The position numbers and the translations under genes were made by a program. Below the pieces are notes generated by a model. It ran no database searches. It saw only the letters and a program-made list of their open reading frames with translations, and had not been told where the DNA came from. This document shows, piece after piece, positions 20,762-30,219 of a DNA stretch of 39,608 bases (position 1 is its first letter; each line of letters starts with the position of its first letter). Source of the DNA: Acidobacteriota bacterium (GTDB lineage: Bacteria; Acidobacteriota; Thermoanaerobaculia; Multivoradales; JAHEKO01); NCBI GenBank assembly GCA_022561975.1, contig JADFQD010000011.1, positions 1 through 39,608 of the forward strand. Direction: 5' to 3'.

Positions 20762-21991
20762 ATGCGCCTGGTCGTTCAGGACAATCTCTGGTTCTCCGGG
20801 CCGCCCGGTTTCGCGAACTACATCCTGAACGGACAGACCATGATTCCGTTCGAGCCGCTCCAGGGCCGCACCGCGAGTTCCGACCTCGAGGCCAAGAGTC
20901 AGGAACTTCAATGGTTGCTGCGCTACACGGGTCGCAGCGGCTCTGGGCTGGTACTCGCTCAGGAGTGGATCAAGCCCGGCGACCCCATCGATCGCAACCT
21001 CGACCCATGGCTGAGCGTCTTCGAGAAACACGGTCGACGCGCCAAGTGGTGTATCTTTTACGACCCAGTACTCGCTGTTCGCCAGCGTGGTCTCGGAGAC
21101 CACATCCCGCTCGATTTTGGGCGCGCCCAACTGCTGGACCTGTGGCGAAGCGACTTGGATCACCTGGCAGGACACTTCGCGCACCCCAAATACTGGCGGA
21201 TCGACGGCCGTCCCGTGCTCTATGTATGGGCCGTGCACGGCGGCATCAAAAACGCGGGCCGCGCCTTCGGGGAAGCCGATCGTCGTGGGCTCTACGTTCT
21301 CGGAGACGTCTTGGGAGGACGGCGGGAACCGGCCAATATGCGCGGAGTGACCGGCTTCGTGTCGGCCGTGCCCGGCATTGTCGGCGCCGGCAGCCATCGG
21401 CGGGTGACCGATTTGCTACCCGAACTCGAGCAAGAGTTTCTTCACTGGTCGCGCAGAGGCTTCGATTTCTTTCCTGCCGCTTCACTGCAATACGACGACA
21501 CGGAGTTTCAGCAAGCCCTGGGACGGGCGGGCCAGGCTCCGGTTCGTCTGCTAGCTCACAACCGGGACGACGTGACCCGGGTCCTCGAGGCGCTCCAAAG
21601 GCACGCCACCTCCGGAGCGATCCTGCTCGGAACGGCCAACGGCTGGGCCGAGGGGACGACGCTTTTGCCAACGACCAGAGGCGGCCTCGAGTTCTCGGCG
21701 CAGAGAATCGGTCACTATCATTTCGCTCACCTCGAGGCAGTTCGCGAGACACTCTTCCAGGGAGTGGCGCCCTACGACGGCCCGCGGCTCGAAGTCCTGC
21801 GGCGACGACGCCGCAAGGTGACAGTCGCGCTCCAAGACGTGGACGTTCGTGCCAAGGTCCGAATCAATCCACGCACGGCCCTTTTGGAGGACAAGCTGCG
21901 GAGCGGCTTCGTTCGCCGGCTCGTGGTCAAGCCCGGCGCCCGAATCACGGCACGCAATCTCGACGGACGTCGCGCGGCGCTGGTTGTTTAG
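20762..21991 (+). CDS. GH99 / WbsX-like glycan-active protein
   Basis: 409 residues with no signal peptide. The overall pattern is that of glycoside hydrolase family 99 and the related WbsX glycosyltransferase-like proteins: a TIM-barrel start with WFSGPPGF, AKWCIFYDP, then LAGHFAHPKYWRIDGRPVLY, in which the H-P-x-Y-x-x-x-x-G-x-P stretch is diagnostic. Further on are GFVSAVPG and ILLGTANGWAEGT, where the W-x-E-G segment is usual near the catalytic Glu. The C-terminal 70 residues are very basic (RRRRRK, VRRLVVKPG) and look like an added beta domain. Endo-mannosidase-type activity or a role in O-antigen/lipopolysaccharide assembly are both possible. The 3' end overlaps a minus-strand remnant frame. 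Confidence 0.7.
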   Translation: MRLVVQDNLWFSGPPGFANYILNGQTMIPFEPLQGRTASSDLEAKSQELQWLLRYTGRSGSGLVLAQEWIKPGDPIDRNLDPWLSVFEKHGRRAKWCIFYDPVLAVRQRGLGDHIPLDFGRAQLLDLWRSDLDHLAGHFAHPKYWRIDGRPVLYVWAVHGGIKNAGRAFGEADRRGLYVLGDVLGGRREPANMRGVTGFVSAVPGIVGAGSHRRVTDLLPELEQEFLHWSRRGFDFFPAASLQYDDTEFQQALGRAGQAPVRLLAHNRDDVTRVLEALQRHATSGAILLGTANGWAEGTTLLPTTRGGLEFSAQRIGHYHFAHLEAVRETLFQGVAPYDGPRLEVLRRRRRKVTVALQDVDVRAKVRINPRTALLEDKLRSGFVRRLVVKPGARITARNLDGRRAALVV

Positions 21992-22337
21992 CAGCGGCCG
22001 TGTTCTTCGATCGGCCGAGCGGGCCACGCTTGCGCAACTCGTAGCGCCACCAAAAAGACCACGCCACCTGGCGGAAATAGGCACGTAGGCCGCCGATCTG
22101 CGAAAGCGGCCGGCGGTCCCGGAAAAGCTCTAGCAAGGTCTTGCTCCCAAAACACTCAACATGTTGGAGGTACGAATCGATCGCGGTAATGGCTTCATAG
22201 TTGGTCAGATGCTCCGGGACACAAGTGCCTTTGAAGCTGAAATTTGCAAGAACCGGTCCAGGCGGGCCAATCCGGCTCAGACCCGGCTCGAGCCCGGCCC
22301 GAGCCCCAAAAAGCCTTGGCTGACTACGGATCGAGTT
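21945..22337 (-). pseudogene. Remnant C-terminal frame of an unidentified protein
   Basis: A minus-strand frame stays open for 130 codons from just after a TGA at 22338-22340 to a stop at 21945. Its only ATG/GTG/TTG candidate is a late TTG (22136). The amino-acid pattern is protein-like and continuous: NFSFKGTCVPEHLTNYEAIT, YLQHVECFGSKTLLELFRD, then AYFRQVAWSFWWRYELRKRG. A Trp-rich, basic amphipathic end of this sort is common at glycosyltransferase or sulfotransferase C-termini, but no family can be assigned. It looks like the last third of a decayed gene whose 5' part has been replaced by the RRM gene's upstream region. It overlaps the end of the GH99-like gene by 47 bases. Confidence 0.45.
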
Positions 22338-22416
22338 TCAGGTAAGCTCTTGTGGTTAGCCCAAGGCCCACCACAGTCTTTGTTTCAGTCACAAGTCGAG
22401 TTAGGAGAACTGCAAG

Positions 22417-22668
22417 ATGTCGAAGAAGATCTATGTTGGAAACCTGCCCTTCAGCGCCACCGAGGACGAGATTCGCGAGAAGTTCGAGGAATTCGGTTCG
22501 GTCATGTCGGTCAACCTCATCACCGACCGAGACACCGGTCGCCCGCGCGGCTTCGGATTCGTCGAAATGGAGAACGGCGAGGAGGCCGACGCCGCGATTT
22601 CCGCGCTTGACCAAACCGAAATGGACGGCCGAAAACTGAACGTCAACGAAGCCCGTCCCCGCCGCTGA
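22417..22668 (+). CDS. Single-RRM RNA-binding protein (cold-shock Rbp type)
   Basis: 83 residues, consisting of one RNA recognition motif. RNP2 is IYVGNLPF (residues 5-12) and RNP1 is RGFGFVEM (about 44-51); both carry the aromatic residues that stack on RNA. It lacks the Gly-rich tail found in some cyanobacterial Rbp proteins and ends in a short basic RPRR. Such proteins bind single-stranded RNA and are often induced by cold. TAGGAGAA precedes the ATG by about 7 bases. A terminator follows, so the gene is monocistronic. The roughly 80 bases of 5' leader after 22337 could hold thermosensitive structure, but I see no defined element. Confidence 0.95.
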   Translation: MSKKIYVGNLPFSATEDEIREKFEEFGSVMSVNLITDRDTGRPRGFGFVEMENGEEADAAISALDQTEMDGRKLNVNEARPRR

Positions 22669-22729
22669 CCTCGGGTCGCGGTACCGGGAAAACCAGACCC
22701 GGTTTGCGATCAGATTCACACAATCCAGA

Positions 22730-22763
22730 GGCGGCTCGGAAAACCTGCTCGAGCCGCCCTTTC
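22730..22763 (+). terminator. Rho-independent terminator of the RRM gene
   Basis: Stem GGCGGCTCG (22730-22738) / CGAGCCGCC (22750-22758), 11-nt loop, followed by CTTTC. A smaller hairpin, ACCGGG (22683-22688) / CCCGGT (22698-22703), lies directly after the stop codon. Confidence 0.75.
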
Positions 22764-22792
22764 TTCGTTTGCGCCCGGAGGAAGAGAACCCA

Positions 22793-23554
22793 ATGAAAAG
22801 AGTTTCGTTTGACGGTCCCAGGCAGCCCGCGAGTTTGATTGCCGCAGCAGCGGTTCTGGCGGCGACCTTCGCAGCTTTCCCAGCCTGTGCGGTGGCCGGT
22901 GACTGGCCGCAGTTTCGAGGTCCGACTCGAAGCGGGGCTTCGGCCGAGCACATGTGGGGGGACAAGTCCGTCGTGATCGGATTCGACGGCGGAACGCCGT
23001 GGTGGGATCACCGCTTCTTGGGCGTCAAGGGAGCTCGCAAGATCATCGGTGCCGATCGCGCGGTCTTGGAGCGCGATCTGAATTTCGCTACTCCACTCTT
23101 CGATCTCGAGGCGGAAGGACACAAGGTCACACTGCTTGGACTGCAGGATCTCGAGGGCCAGGAGGTGATCGCCGTCGAGCTCGAGCGGGCGGACCAATCC
23201 AAGGAAACCTGGTACCTGGATCCCTCGAGTTATCTCGAGGTGGCGCGCGACTCTCCCGGATCCGATTTTGGTCGGCCGATGACCCAGAGAACCTTCTTCG
23301 ACAACTTCCAAGAAGTGGCCGGGGTCATGGTCCCGCACTACACCGAAACCCAGTGGTACACGCGTCACCGAGTCATCGACGCGCACACAATCGAAGCAAA
23401 TGTCGAGTTCGAAGACGCCCTGTTCTCGATGCCGCCACGCTTCGGGATGGAGAAGCTGCAGAGTTTGGCCGGCACCTGGAACGACGAGAACACACTGGTT
23501 CTGGATAATCTGGTGACGGAAACGCCGAGTCTGTCATTCGGCTCTACCATCTAG
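22793..23554 (+). CDS. Chimeric secreted protein: propeller leader plus LolA-like domain
   Basis: 253 residues from the ATG behind GGAGGAAGAG. The signal peptide and first mature residues (GDWPQFRGPTRSGAS) are those of a PQQ-type propeller precursor. After about residue 55 the sequence becomes the middle of a LolA/LppX-like lipoprotein-carrier fold: VIGFDGGTPWW, HKVTLLGLQDLEG, ETWYLDPSSYLEV, FDNFQEVAGVMVPHY and VEFEDALFSMPP. The last 40 residues (MEKLQSLAGTWN onward) resemble the start of a DUF1579-type domain before the frame ends. The first strands of the LolA-like fold are missing, so the protein is probably non-functional or has a new role. The small frame at 23561 looks like the rest of the DUF1579-like part. 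Confidence 0.7.
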   Translation: MKRVSFDGPRQPASLIAAAAVLAATFAAFPACAVAGDWPQFRGPTRSGASAEHMWGDKSVVIGFDGGTPWWDHRFLGVKGARKIIGADRAVLERDLNFATPLFDLEAEGHKVTLLGLQDLEGQEVIAVELERADQSKETWYLDPSSYLEVARDSPGSDFGRPMTQRTFFDNFQEVAGVMVPHYTETQWYTRHRVIDAHTIEANVEFEDALFSMPPRFGMEKLQSLAGTWNDENTLVLDNLVTETPSLSFGSTI

Positions 23555-23560
23555 GAGCGC

Positions 23561-23704
23561 ATGCGTCTCTACGATCTCGAGCAGGATTCCTTCAAGATAG
23601 AGTGGGAGAACTCGGTCGATGGCGGCGAGACCTGGGCGGTGATGCAGAAGCTCGCCTATGCTCGCAGGAGTGAATCAACTCGTTCGGACGAGGCCAAGCC
23701 TTGA
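23561..23704 (+). pseudogene. C-terminal fragment of a DUF1579-like protein
   Basis: A 47-residue frame, MRLYDLEQDSFKIEWE followed by SVDGGETWAVMQKLAYARR, matches in pattern the final strands of DUF1579-type proteins (RIYD...F.WE.S.DGGKTW...Y.R). It begins 6 bases after the chimeric gene stop and has no N-terminal domain of its own, so it is best read as the detached end of a broken gene. Its TGA overlaps the TTG candidate start of MsrA (TTGA), so it may still be translated as a coupling peptide. Confidence 0.55.
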
Positions 23705-24360
23705 CAGGTTCCAAACACAGTAAGCCCATGGCGCTCATCCTTTTCGTGGCCTTCGCGATGGGGTGCGCGGGCGCGAGCGCCGATCAGGAGGTCCAGGAAA
23801 CGATCACCGCCGCCGCCATCGACAACGGCGCGCTCGCCAAGGCGGTCTTCGCCGGTGGCTGTTTCTGGTGCATGGAGCCGCCCTTCGACAAGCTCGACGG
23901 GGTTCTTTCGACCACCTCCGGCTACACCGGTGGGCCCGAAGAGAATCCCACATACAAGGATGTCTCCTATGGCCGAACCGGACACGCCGAAGCGGTCGAA
24001 ATTCTCTACGGCCCAAGCCGGATCAGCTATCCACAGCTTCTCGAGGTCTTCTGGCGCAACATCGATCCGCTGACCCGAGACGCGCAATTCTGCGATCGCG
24101 GCAGCCAGTACCGCACCGGAATCTTCTACCGGAACGAGGATCAGCGGCGGCTCGCCGAAGAGTCGAAGAAAGAGATCGAGGATTCCGGGATCTTGAAGGG
24201 CCCGATCGTCACCGAGATCACCGGCGGCGCCACGTTCTACGCCGCCGAGGAGTACCACCAGGACTTCTACAAGAAGAACCCGGCTCACTACAAACGCTAT
24301 CGCACCGGTTGCGGACGGGATCGAACCCTAGAGAGCATCTGGGGACCGGCAACGCACTAG
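23701..24360 (+). CDS. msrA: Peptide-methionine (S)-S-oxide reductase, lipoprotein form
   Basis: 219 residues from the TTG at 23701, or 210 from the ATG at 23728. MsrA reduces methionine-S-sulfoxide in oxidised proteins. The catalytic motif GCFWCME has its nucleophilic Cys at about 54, followed by SGYTGGPEENPTYKDV, GHAEAVEI, DRGSQYRTGIFY and FYAAEEYHQDFY, all family landmarks. A hydrophobic leader with lipobox AMGC (Cys22) predicts export and lipid anchoring, unlike the cytoplasmic E. coli enzyme. The tail CGRDRTLESIWG may contain the resolving Cys. Neither start has a strong ribosome-binding site; the TTG overlaps the preceding stop. The stop overlaps the stop of the convergent peptidase gene within CTAG. 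Confidence 0.93.
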   Translation: MTGSKHSKPMALILFVAFAMGCAGASADQEVQETITAAAIDNGALAKAVFAGGCFWCMEPPFDKLDGVLSTTSGYTGGPEENPTYKDVSYGRTGHAEAVEILYGPSRISYPQLLEVFWRNIDPLTRDAQFCDRGSQYRTGIFYRNEDQRRLAEESKKEIEDSGILKGPIVTEITGGATFYAAEEYHQDFYKKNPAHYKRYRTGCGRDRTLESIWGPATH

Positions 24361-25325
24361 CAGCCCGGACCGAGAGAATCGTCATCCGCCGCCGGAAGCT
24401 CCCAAGCCTCCTCCAGCTCCCACTGCTGCTTCAACTCCCGGATCCGCTGGCGCCGGCGCCGCGCGGCCAGAAGCGCCAGCAGGACGATCGCCAGCCACAG
24501 GGCGCTCGAGCTGGTCAAGAACGGTAGCCAGCGATACCAAAAAGTAAACCGTCGCCAGAAGGAGTCTTCGGCCTCGCCCAAGCTCCGGCCGGTCGCCAAC
24601 TCGAAGGCGTCGCCGAAGTTTGCCCCAGCCGCCACCGCTCCGAGCAGCGCGGCCGGAAAGTCGCGGCCGTGTCGATTCACCAGATCGCGCACGAACGCAC
24701 CAGCCAGCGCATAGGCCCGTGCGACCTGCTCTGGCTGTCCGAAGCGGTCGTCGAGGCCGGAGAGATCGTGGCGACCCTGGCTCAGAACCGCCAGAGCGAC
24801 CCGGCTTCGATCCTCCCAGCCCCAGGCCTCTTCCGCGAGCATCGAGAGGCCCTCGTGGAACCAGCGCGGCAGGGACCGCCCTTTCGAGGCGTGGAAGATC
24901 AACACGTGAGCCACCTCGTGACCGAGTAGCTCTTCGAGAGACCGGTACGGATAGACCGGCACCCGAGCCGGAAACAAAACCACGAGCGATAAATCGCCGC
25001 GCGCATAGCCCGCAACCCAGCGCGGCGCACCGAGTTCCGGTGCCGAGCTTTCGAGAGCTAGAACCACCCGAATCGGAATCGGCAAATTGGCCTCGGCTTC
25101 GCCCAGACCGAGAAGTCGCGCGAACCGTGACAGCCGCGCCGGCTCCCATGTCGAAAGGCGGTCGGCAAAACCTTTCAACTCCGGCGGCGCCTCAATTTTT
25201 AAAATCACCACGTCTCCGGAGAGACGGCTGCTTACAAAGGCGGACCCAGGCAACACCGCAGCGCCCAACCCTGTCAGTGCCAGAGCCGTGAGCATGGCCC
25301 CCATTGTTCCCCAGCGCAAAATCAT
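24357..25325 (-). CDS. Peptidase-MA-like membrane metalloprotease
   Basis: 322 residues. The N-terminal signal or anchor is MGAMLTALALTGLGAAVLPG. The gluzincin-type zinc motif HEVAHVLIFH (about residue 127) is followed by LPRWFHEGLSMLAEE, where the downstream Glu completes the metal site, then YALAGAFVRDLV. This is the PF13485 (peptidase MA) arrangement. A C-terminal membrane segment (SSALWLAIVLLALLAARRRR) with basic flank anchors the domain, probably on the periplasmic side. The frame stays open far upstream, but that part is antisense to the kinase gene; the ATG at 25325 gives the signal peptide directly and is preferred. The stop codons of this gene and msrA share the tetranucleotide CTAG. 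Confidence 0.82.
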   Translation of the reverse strand: MILRWGTMGAMLTALALTGLGAAVLPGSAFVSSRLSGDVVILKIEAPPELKGFADRLSTWEPARLSRFARLLGLGEAEANLPIPIRVVLALESSAPELGAPRWVAGYARGDLSLVVLFPARVPVYPYRSLEELLGHEVAHVLIFHASKGRSLPRWFHEGLSMLAEEAWGWEDRSRVALAVLSQGRHDLSGLDDRFGQPEQVARAYALAGAFVRDLVNRHGRDFPAALLGAVAAGANFGDAFELATGRSLGEAEDSFWRRFTFWYRWLPFLTSSSALWLAIVLLALLAARRRRQRIRELKQQWELEEAWELPAADDDSLGPGC

Positions 25326-25460
25326 AGTCCGCGCCGAGGATACCGGCTGCCGGCGGTTTGGTGAGGATTGACGCTCGGCGACTCGTGACTGACTCAGCCG
25401 GGCCGACGCCCGATCGGCAGCGGCCATCCGCAATGGACGCGATCGGGTAGCATCTCTTCC

Positions 25461-26807
25461 GTGCCATTTACCGTCGACTCGATCATCAAGCGAACCGGCG
25501 AGACCGTCTCTTTCGACCGCAACAAGATCGCGGTAGCCGTCTACAAGGCCGGCGCCAGCATGGGTCACCACGACCAGGAACTTGCCAACGCCGTCACCCA
25601 ACAGGTCGTCGCAGCAGTCAGCGCCACCTATTCCAACGATCTGCCCCCGACGGTCGAGAACATCCAGGACATCGTCGAGCGCGTTCTGGTCAAGAGTTCG
25701 CAGCCAAAAGCAGCTCAGATCGCCAAGGCCTACAGCGCCTACCGCCACGAGCGGGCCAAGATTCGCACGCTGAGCGAATCGGCCAAGATCGACAACATCC
25801 CGTACAAGCTGATGTGGAACGCTCTCGACTGGAATGTCGAGCATGACTGCCACACGATCGGCAAACTCAATGAGATTGTCCGCTCCGGCAGGCTCCCCAA
25901 GCTGATCGGGGCCGCAGAACGCTGCTACGACGCCATGATCGAGGGCGCCGCCAAATCGGTCCTCGAGCGCAGGAGCGAACTCCGATTCGTCATCGTCGCC
26001 GGTCCGAGTTCGTCGGGCAAGACCACCACCACCATGAAGCTCCTCGAACGCCTCGAGGCGCACGGCGTCCATGTGATCCCGATGTCCCTCGACAACTACT
26101 TCTTCGATCTCGAGCTTCATCCCAAGGACGAGTTCGGCGACTACGACTTCGAGACCCCGGAAGCTCTGGACCTCGCGCTGATCAACCAGCACCTCGCCGA
26201 GATTGACGCGGGACGGCCGGTCGAGATGCCGACCTACGACTTCAAGACCGGCAAACGCACTGGCGAAACCACCCGCTTCGAGCCCGAGCCGGGCAGTCTG
26301 GTCCTGCTCGATAACCTCCACGGCCTCTACCGCGGCCTGACCGAAAGCGTCGAGGCCGAGCACAAGTTCAAGATCTACATCGAGACCGTGAGCCAACTCA
26401 AGAACAACGCCGGGCAGTACATTCGCTGGACCGATATTCGCCTATTGCGGCGCATGCTTCGCGACAGCCAGTTCCGCGCCTACCCCCCGGAGAAGACCAT
26501 TTTGCACTGGCACTACGTCCGCCGGAGCGAACTCAAACACATCATTCCGAACCAGGGGTCGGCCGACTTCAAGGTCAACAGTGCCTTGCCATACGAGCTT
26601 CCGTTCCTCAAGCACCGGCTCGCCGAATACCTCCCCGATTTCATCGAGAGATGGCGCGGCAACGAGAAAAGACTCGACGGATACATCCGGGCGCGCCGGA
26701 TCCAAGATCTGCTCGAGTCCGTCGACGGTGTTGCCGACGACTCGATCGTGCCGCCGACTTCACTGCTGCGCGAATTCCTTGGCGGAAGTGCCTATGAAGT
26801 CCACTAG
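25461..26807 (+). CDS. ATP-cone / uridine kinase-like nucleoside kinase fusion
   Basis: 448 residues from a GTG start. Residues about 1-100 form an ATP-cone regulatory domain ([20 protein letters not shown], and [14 protein letters not shown]), the nucleotide-sensing module of ribonucleotide reductases and NrdR. A P-loop kinase of the uridine kinase/phosphoribulokinase family follows, with Walker [10 protein letters not shown] (about 181-189), the lid and substrate motifs SLDNYFFD and [10 protein letters not shown], and Walker B-like [11 protein letters not shown]. The C-terminal 130 residues match longer nucleoside-kinase homologues ([14 protein letters not shown]). Phosphorylation of uridine or cytidine, allosterically controlled by dATP/ATP, is inferred. 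The ATP-cone also occurs on archaeal 2-phosphoglycerate kinases, so the substrate is open. Confidence 0.85.
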   Translation: MPFTVDSIIKRTGETVSFDRNKIAVAVYKAGASMGHHDQELANAVTQQVVAAVSATYSNDLPPTVENIQDIVERVLVKSSQPKAAQIAKAYSAYRHERAKIRTLSESAKIDNIPYKLMWNALDWNVEHDCHTIGKLNEIVRSGRLPKLIGAAERCYDAMIEGAAKSVLERRSELRFVIVAGPSSSGKTTTTMKLLERLEAHGVHVIPMSLDNYFFDLELHPKDEFGDYDFETPEALDLALINQHLAEIDAGRPVEMPTYDFKTGKRTGETTRFEPEPGSLVLLDNLHGLYRGLTESVEAEHKFKIYIETVSQLKNNAGQYIRWTDIRLLRRMLRDSQFRAYPPEKTILHWHYVRRSELKHIIPNQGSADFKVNSALPYELPFLKHRLAEYLPDFIERWRGNEKRLDGYIRARRIQDLLESVDGVADDSIVPPTSLLREFLGGSAYEVH

Positions 26808-26819
26808 CGGCCCGTGGTC
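26805..26819 (+). repeat. Partial copy of the TAGCAGCC-type dispersed repeat
   Basis: TAGCGGCCCGTGGTC begins with the kinase stop codon and matches the first 14 bases of the 20673 arm with one mismatch. A second short match, GGCTAGCAGCCCC, lies at 26849-26861 over the start of the ABC ATPase gene. Confidence 0.55.
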
Positions 26820-26845
26820 GCAAGATGCCATGTCACTCACGAATA

Positions 26846-27568
26846 ATGCAGGCTAGCAGCCCCACCTTCATCGAGCTTCGCCAACTCTGCAAGTCCTTCC
26901 GGGAGGGTGATCAGACGCACGTGGTTCTCGACCGCGCCGAGTTGTCGATCGCCGAAGGTGAGTTGGTGGTCCTACTGGGCAAAAGCGGCTCGGGCAAGAC
27001 CACCTTGCTCAACTTGCTCTGCGGTATCGACCTCCCCGATTCGGGGGAGGTCGTGGTGGACGGCGTCAACCTGCATCAGCTCGACGAGCGTCGGCGCACG
27101 CTCTTTCGAAGGTTCCGGATCGGTTTCGTTTTCCAGCTTTTCAACCTGTTGCCGACCCTCACCGTCGAAGAAAATCTGATGCTGCCGTTGGAGCTCGTGG
27201 GACGCGATGACCGGGACGGGCGCGAGCGGGTGCTCGACCTTCTCGATCGTGTCGGCCTCGCCGACCGAGCCGGAAGCTTTCCAGAGCGGCTTTCGGGCGG
27301 AGAGCAGCAGCGCATCGCCATCGCTCGGGCGTTGGCCCACAGCCCCGACCTGGTTCTCGCCGACGAGCCGACCGGCAACCTGGACGCCGACACCGGGGCT
27401 GAGGTCCTCGAGCTTCTCGACCGGATGACCCGGCAGGAGGGCAAGACCTTGGTCATGGCCACACACAGCCGAGAGGTGGCCGAGATCGCCGACCGGGTAT
27501 TCAGAATCGACCACGGACGCCCGGTCGAACTCACCTCTGGAAAAACCGGGCCTCCGTCCCGTCGATGA
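26846..27568 (+). CDS. ABC transporter ATP-binding protein (LolD/AttE type)
   Basis: 240 residues. Complete nucleotide-binding domain: Walker [11 protein letters not shown]-loop [12 protein letters not shown], signature [15 protein letters not shown], Walker [14 protein letters not shown], and H-loop MATHS. The sequence type is that of LolD/MacB-like ATPases serving FtsX-type permeases. The ATG at 26846 is preferred to that at 26825 because homologues start shortly before [11 protein letters not shown], but the upstream start is possible. Its TGA overlaps the ATG of the permease gene (ATGA), so the two are translationally coupled and form one transporter. Confidence 0.93.
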   Translation: MQASSPTFIELRQLCKSFREGDQTHVVLDRAELSIAEGELVVLLGKSGSGKTTLLNLLCGIDLPDSGEVVVDGVNLHQLDERRRTLFRRFRIGFVFQLFNLLPTLTVEENLMLPLELVGRDDRDGRERVLDLLDRVGLADRAGSFPERLSGGEQQRIAIARALAHSPDLVLADEPTGNLDADTGAEVLELLDRMTRQEGKTLVMATHSREVAEIADRVFRIDHGRPVELTSGKTGPPSRR

Positions 27569-30219
27569 AGCGACTTCTCGTCAAGTCCGTCCTCGCCCAC
27601 TTCAGGACCCATCCGCTCCAGGCGGTGTTGGCAGTCGTCGGAGTCGCCCTCGGGGTCGCGGTGTTCGTAGGGATCGAAGGCGCCAATGGCTCGGCGTTGC
27701 GCGCGTTCGAGATCTCCGCCCGGGCGATTGCGGGTCGAACCACCCATCAGATCATCGGGGAATCGGCGGGGGTTCCCGAGTCCTTTTACCGAGACCTGCG
27801 ACTCAAGCATGGCGTCCGCAGGTCCGCTCCGGTCATCGAAGGATTCGTTTCACTCCGCAGTGGCGACGGCGACGGCGACGGCAATGGCGATGGCAAAGAC
27901 CGACAAGATCGATTCCGTTTACTGGGTGTCGATTTCTTCGCGGAATCCGCTTTCCGCGATCAACTCGGCAAGCGCACCGGGACCCTGTTCGATCTCACCG
28001 GCTTCATGACCCGCTCGGGAGTGGTGCTCTCGGCCCCGGTGGCCACGGCGCGCTCGATCGGTCTGGGCCACGGGATCGACCTAGTGATCGCGGGCCGTCT
28101 CAAACGAGTCGAAGTCGTCGGCCTCTTCGAGCCGGGCAATGACTTCGAACGGCAGGCGGCGGCGGATCTCTTGATCTGCGACATCGCGACGGCGCAGGAA
28201 CTTCTGGGACTCGGCGACCGGATCTCGCGTATCGACCTGATCGTCCCGCTATCTGAGCACGACAGGTACGCCGAGGAGGCCGGAAACCGTAACCACGCTG
28301 CGTCCGGAGCGGCTGGCCCGGAGGCGCTGGACGCCATCCGAGCCGCGCTGCCGGCCGGCACCAAGATCGTGCGCCCCGAGCAGCGTTCCGCCGCCGCCGA
28401 ACAGATGACCCGGGCCTTCCGTCTCAACCTGCGCGCGCTGAGCCTTTTGGCTCTCCTCTGCGGCGCCTTTCTGATCTACAACACCATGACCTTCTCGGTG
28501 GTCCAACGCCGGCCGTTGTTGGGGACGCTGCGCGCGCTGGGCGCCACCTCGCGCGAGTTGTTCGCGATCGTGCTCACCGAGGCCGCCGTCGTGGGCTTAC
28601 TCGGCGCCTTGATCGGACTCGTATCCGGGGGCGCCCTCGCCCGGATGTTGGTGTCACGAGTTACCCAGACCGTCAACGACCTCTACTTCACGGTCAACGT
28701 GAGGGAGGTAGGCGTGTCCACCGAAGTCCAGGTCGCCGGGATCATTCTGGGAATAGGCGCCGCGCTGCTCGCGGCGCTGGGACCGGCCGCCGAGGCCCTT
28801 CGGACCGAGCCTCGTTCGGCACTGGCGCGAGCCGAACTCGAGGCTCGGACGCGCCAAGCTCTTCCCACGATGACGGTTCTCGGCGTCCTGACGGTCATCG
28901 CCGGCGCCGCTTGCCTATCGCTACCGTTCACGGGGCTGATCTCGAGTTTCGCCGGTCTGTTCATGATCCTGGTCGGGATGGCCTGCCTGACCCCGGCTAT
29001 GACTGTGGTATTCATGCGGCTCCTGACACCCGCCGCAGAGCGCCTGTTCGGCAGCCTCGGCAGACTTTCGGCCCGCGGGGTCGTGGCGACGCTCAGCCGA
29101 ACCGGCGTCGCCATCGCCGCGTTGATGATGGCCATCGCCGTAACCATAGGGGTGGACGTGATGATCCGCAGTTTCCGCGGCACGGTCGACCGGTGGTTGT
29201 CCTATTCTCTGCTCGCAGACCTCTATGTGAGCTCACCGGGAGCACTGACCGATCGATTCACGGCTTCTCCACCCGCCCTGTCGGTCGCCGACGTCGAAAA
29301 ACTCAGAGCGCTCCCGGGGGTCGGGCAAGTCACTACGGTGCGAGCGGTAGTAGTCGGCTCGGATGTGGGTCCGATACGGCTTCAGGCTTTCGCACTCAAC
29401 CCGTTTGCCCAGACCGCCTTCCGGCTCAAATCAGGTGACCAAACGGAGGCCTGGCGGGCCTACGACCGCGGCGAGGCGGTCTTGATCTCGGAGCCGTTCT
29501 CATTCCGACACGATCTCGATGTGGGCTCCTCTTTGATTCTCGAAACGCCAGCGGGTGACCGCGATTTTCGAATCGCCGGCATCTATTACGACTACGCGAC
29601 GGAAGAGGGCACGGTAATGCTCACGCAACCGGTCTACCGCGAGCTTTGGGGCGACTTTGGCGTGACCGCCGCCGGGCTGTATCTGGAGGATTCGGATTTC
29701 GACTCCGTGAAAGCGGTTACGCGGGCGGCGAGAACCGCGCTCGGTGAGGACCGGGAGTTGGTGATTCGCTCGAACAAGCTGCTGCGCGACCAATCCCTGC
29801 GGGTATTCGATCGCACGTTCGCCGTCACCGGTGTCTTGCGAATGCTGGCGGTGCTCGTCGCCTTCGTCGGCATCCTGGCTGCCTTGACCGCGCTCCAACT
29901 CGAGCGCGAGCGCGAAGTGGGAGTGCTCAGGGCACTCGGAATGACGCCCATCGAAGTCTGGGCGCTGGTCACGAGCCAAACCGGGCTCATCGGCTTGGTT
30001 GCCGGTACTCTCGCGATTCCGGTCGGACTGACCATGGCGGCGATCATGATCCACGTGATCAATCGGCGTTCCTTCGGATGGTCGCTCGAGATGACGGTAT
30101 CGCCGGCACCGCTTGTGGCCGCAGTTGCCCTCTCGATCGGAGCCGCGCTGCTGGCAGGTGTTTACCCCGCCTACCGGATGTCGAGAACGTCGCCTGCAGA
30201 GGCCCTCCGAGCCGAATGA
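27565..30219 (+). CDS. Large FtsX-type ABC permease (fused two-unit form)
   Basis: 884 residues. An N-terminal membrane segment ([16 protein letters not shown] region, about residues 15-35) precedes a large MacB-type periplasmic domain. The first FtsX core (about 285-400) has the [15 protein letters not shown] motif with three membrane spans. A second membrane group at about 430-530 and a second periplasmic domain follow, then a terminal FtsX core ([17 protein letters not shown], then [21 protein letters not shown]). The two-fold layout suggests fusion of two permeases in one chain. Such transporters move lipoproteins or hydrophobic molecules out of the inner membrane. A GD-rich 6-nt repeat lies at about residue 98. 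Start and stop overlap the neighbouring genes by ATGA. Confidence 0.9.
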   Translation: MKRLLVKSVLAHFRTHPLQAVLAVVGVALGVAVFVGIEGANGSALRAFEISARAIAGRTTHQIIGESAGVPESFYRDLRLKHGVRRSAPVIEGFVSLRSGDGDGDGNGDGKDRQDRFRLLGVDFFAESAFRDQLGKRTGTLFDLTGFMTRSGVVLSAPVATARSIGLGHGIDLVIAGRLKRVEVVGLFEPGNDFERQAAADLLICDIATAQELLGLGDRISRIDLIVPLSEHDRYAEEAGNRNHAASGAAGPEALDAIRAALPAGTKIVRPEQRSAAAEQMTRAFRLNLRALSLLALLCGAFLIYNTMTFSVVQRRPLLGTLRALGATSRELFAIVLTEAAVVGLLGALIGLVSGGALARMLVSRVTQTVNDLYFTVNVREVGVSTEVQVAGIILGIGAALLAALGPAAEALRTEPRSALARAELEARTRQALPTMTVLGVLTVIAGAACLSLPFTGLISSFAGLFMILVGMACLTPAMTVVFMRLLTPAAERLFGSLGRLSARGVVATLSRTGVAIAALMMAIAVTIGVDVMIRSFRGTVDRWLSYSLLADLYVSSPGALTDRFTASPPALSVADVEKLRALPGVGQVTTVRAVVVGSDVGPIRLQAFALNPFAQTAFRLKSGDQTEAWRAYDRGEAVLISEPFSFRHDLDVGSSLILETPAGDRDFRIAGIYYDYATEEGTVMLTQPVYRELWGDFGVTAAGLYLEDSDFDSVKAVTRAARTALGEDRELVIRSNKLLRDQSLRVFDRTFAVTGVLRMLAVLVAFVGILAALTALQLEREREVGVLRALGMTPIEVWALVTSQTGLIGLVAGTLAIPVGLTMAAIMIHVINRRSFGWSLEMTVSPAPLVAAVALSIGAALLAGVYPAYRMSRTSPAEALRAE
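27859..27896 (+). repeat. 6-nt repeat encoding GD units in the permease gene
   Basis: Consecutive GGCGAC units, ending in GGCAAT and GGCGAT, encode [10 protein letters not shown] in a loop of the first periplasmic domain. The unit is shorter than the 9-nt type elsewhere in the window. Confidence 0.7.

Noticed and set aside
25326-26396. Upstream extension of the peptidase-MA frame
   Set aside because: The extension is antisense to the ATP-cone kinase gene. The signal peptide begins at the ATG at 25325.
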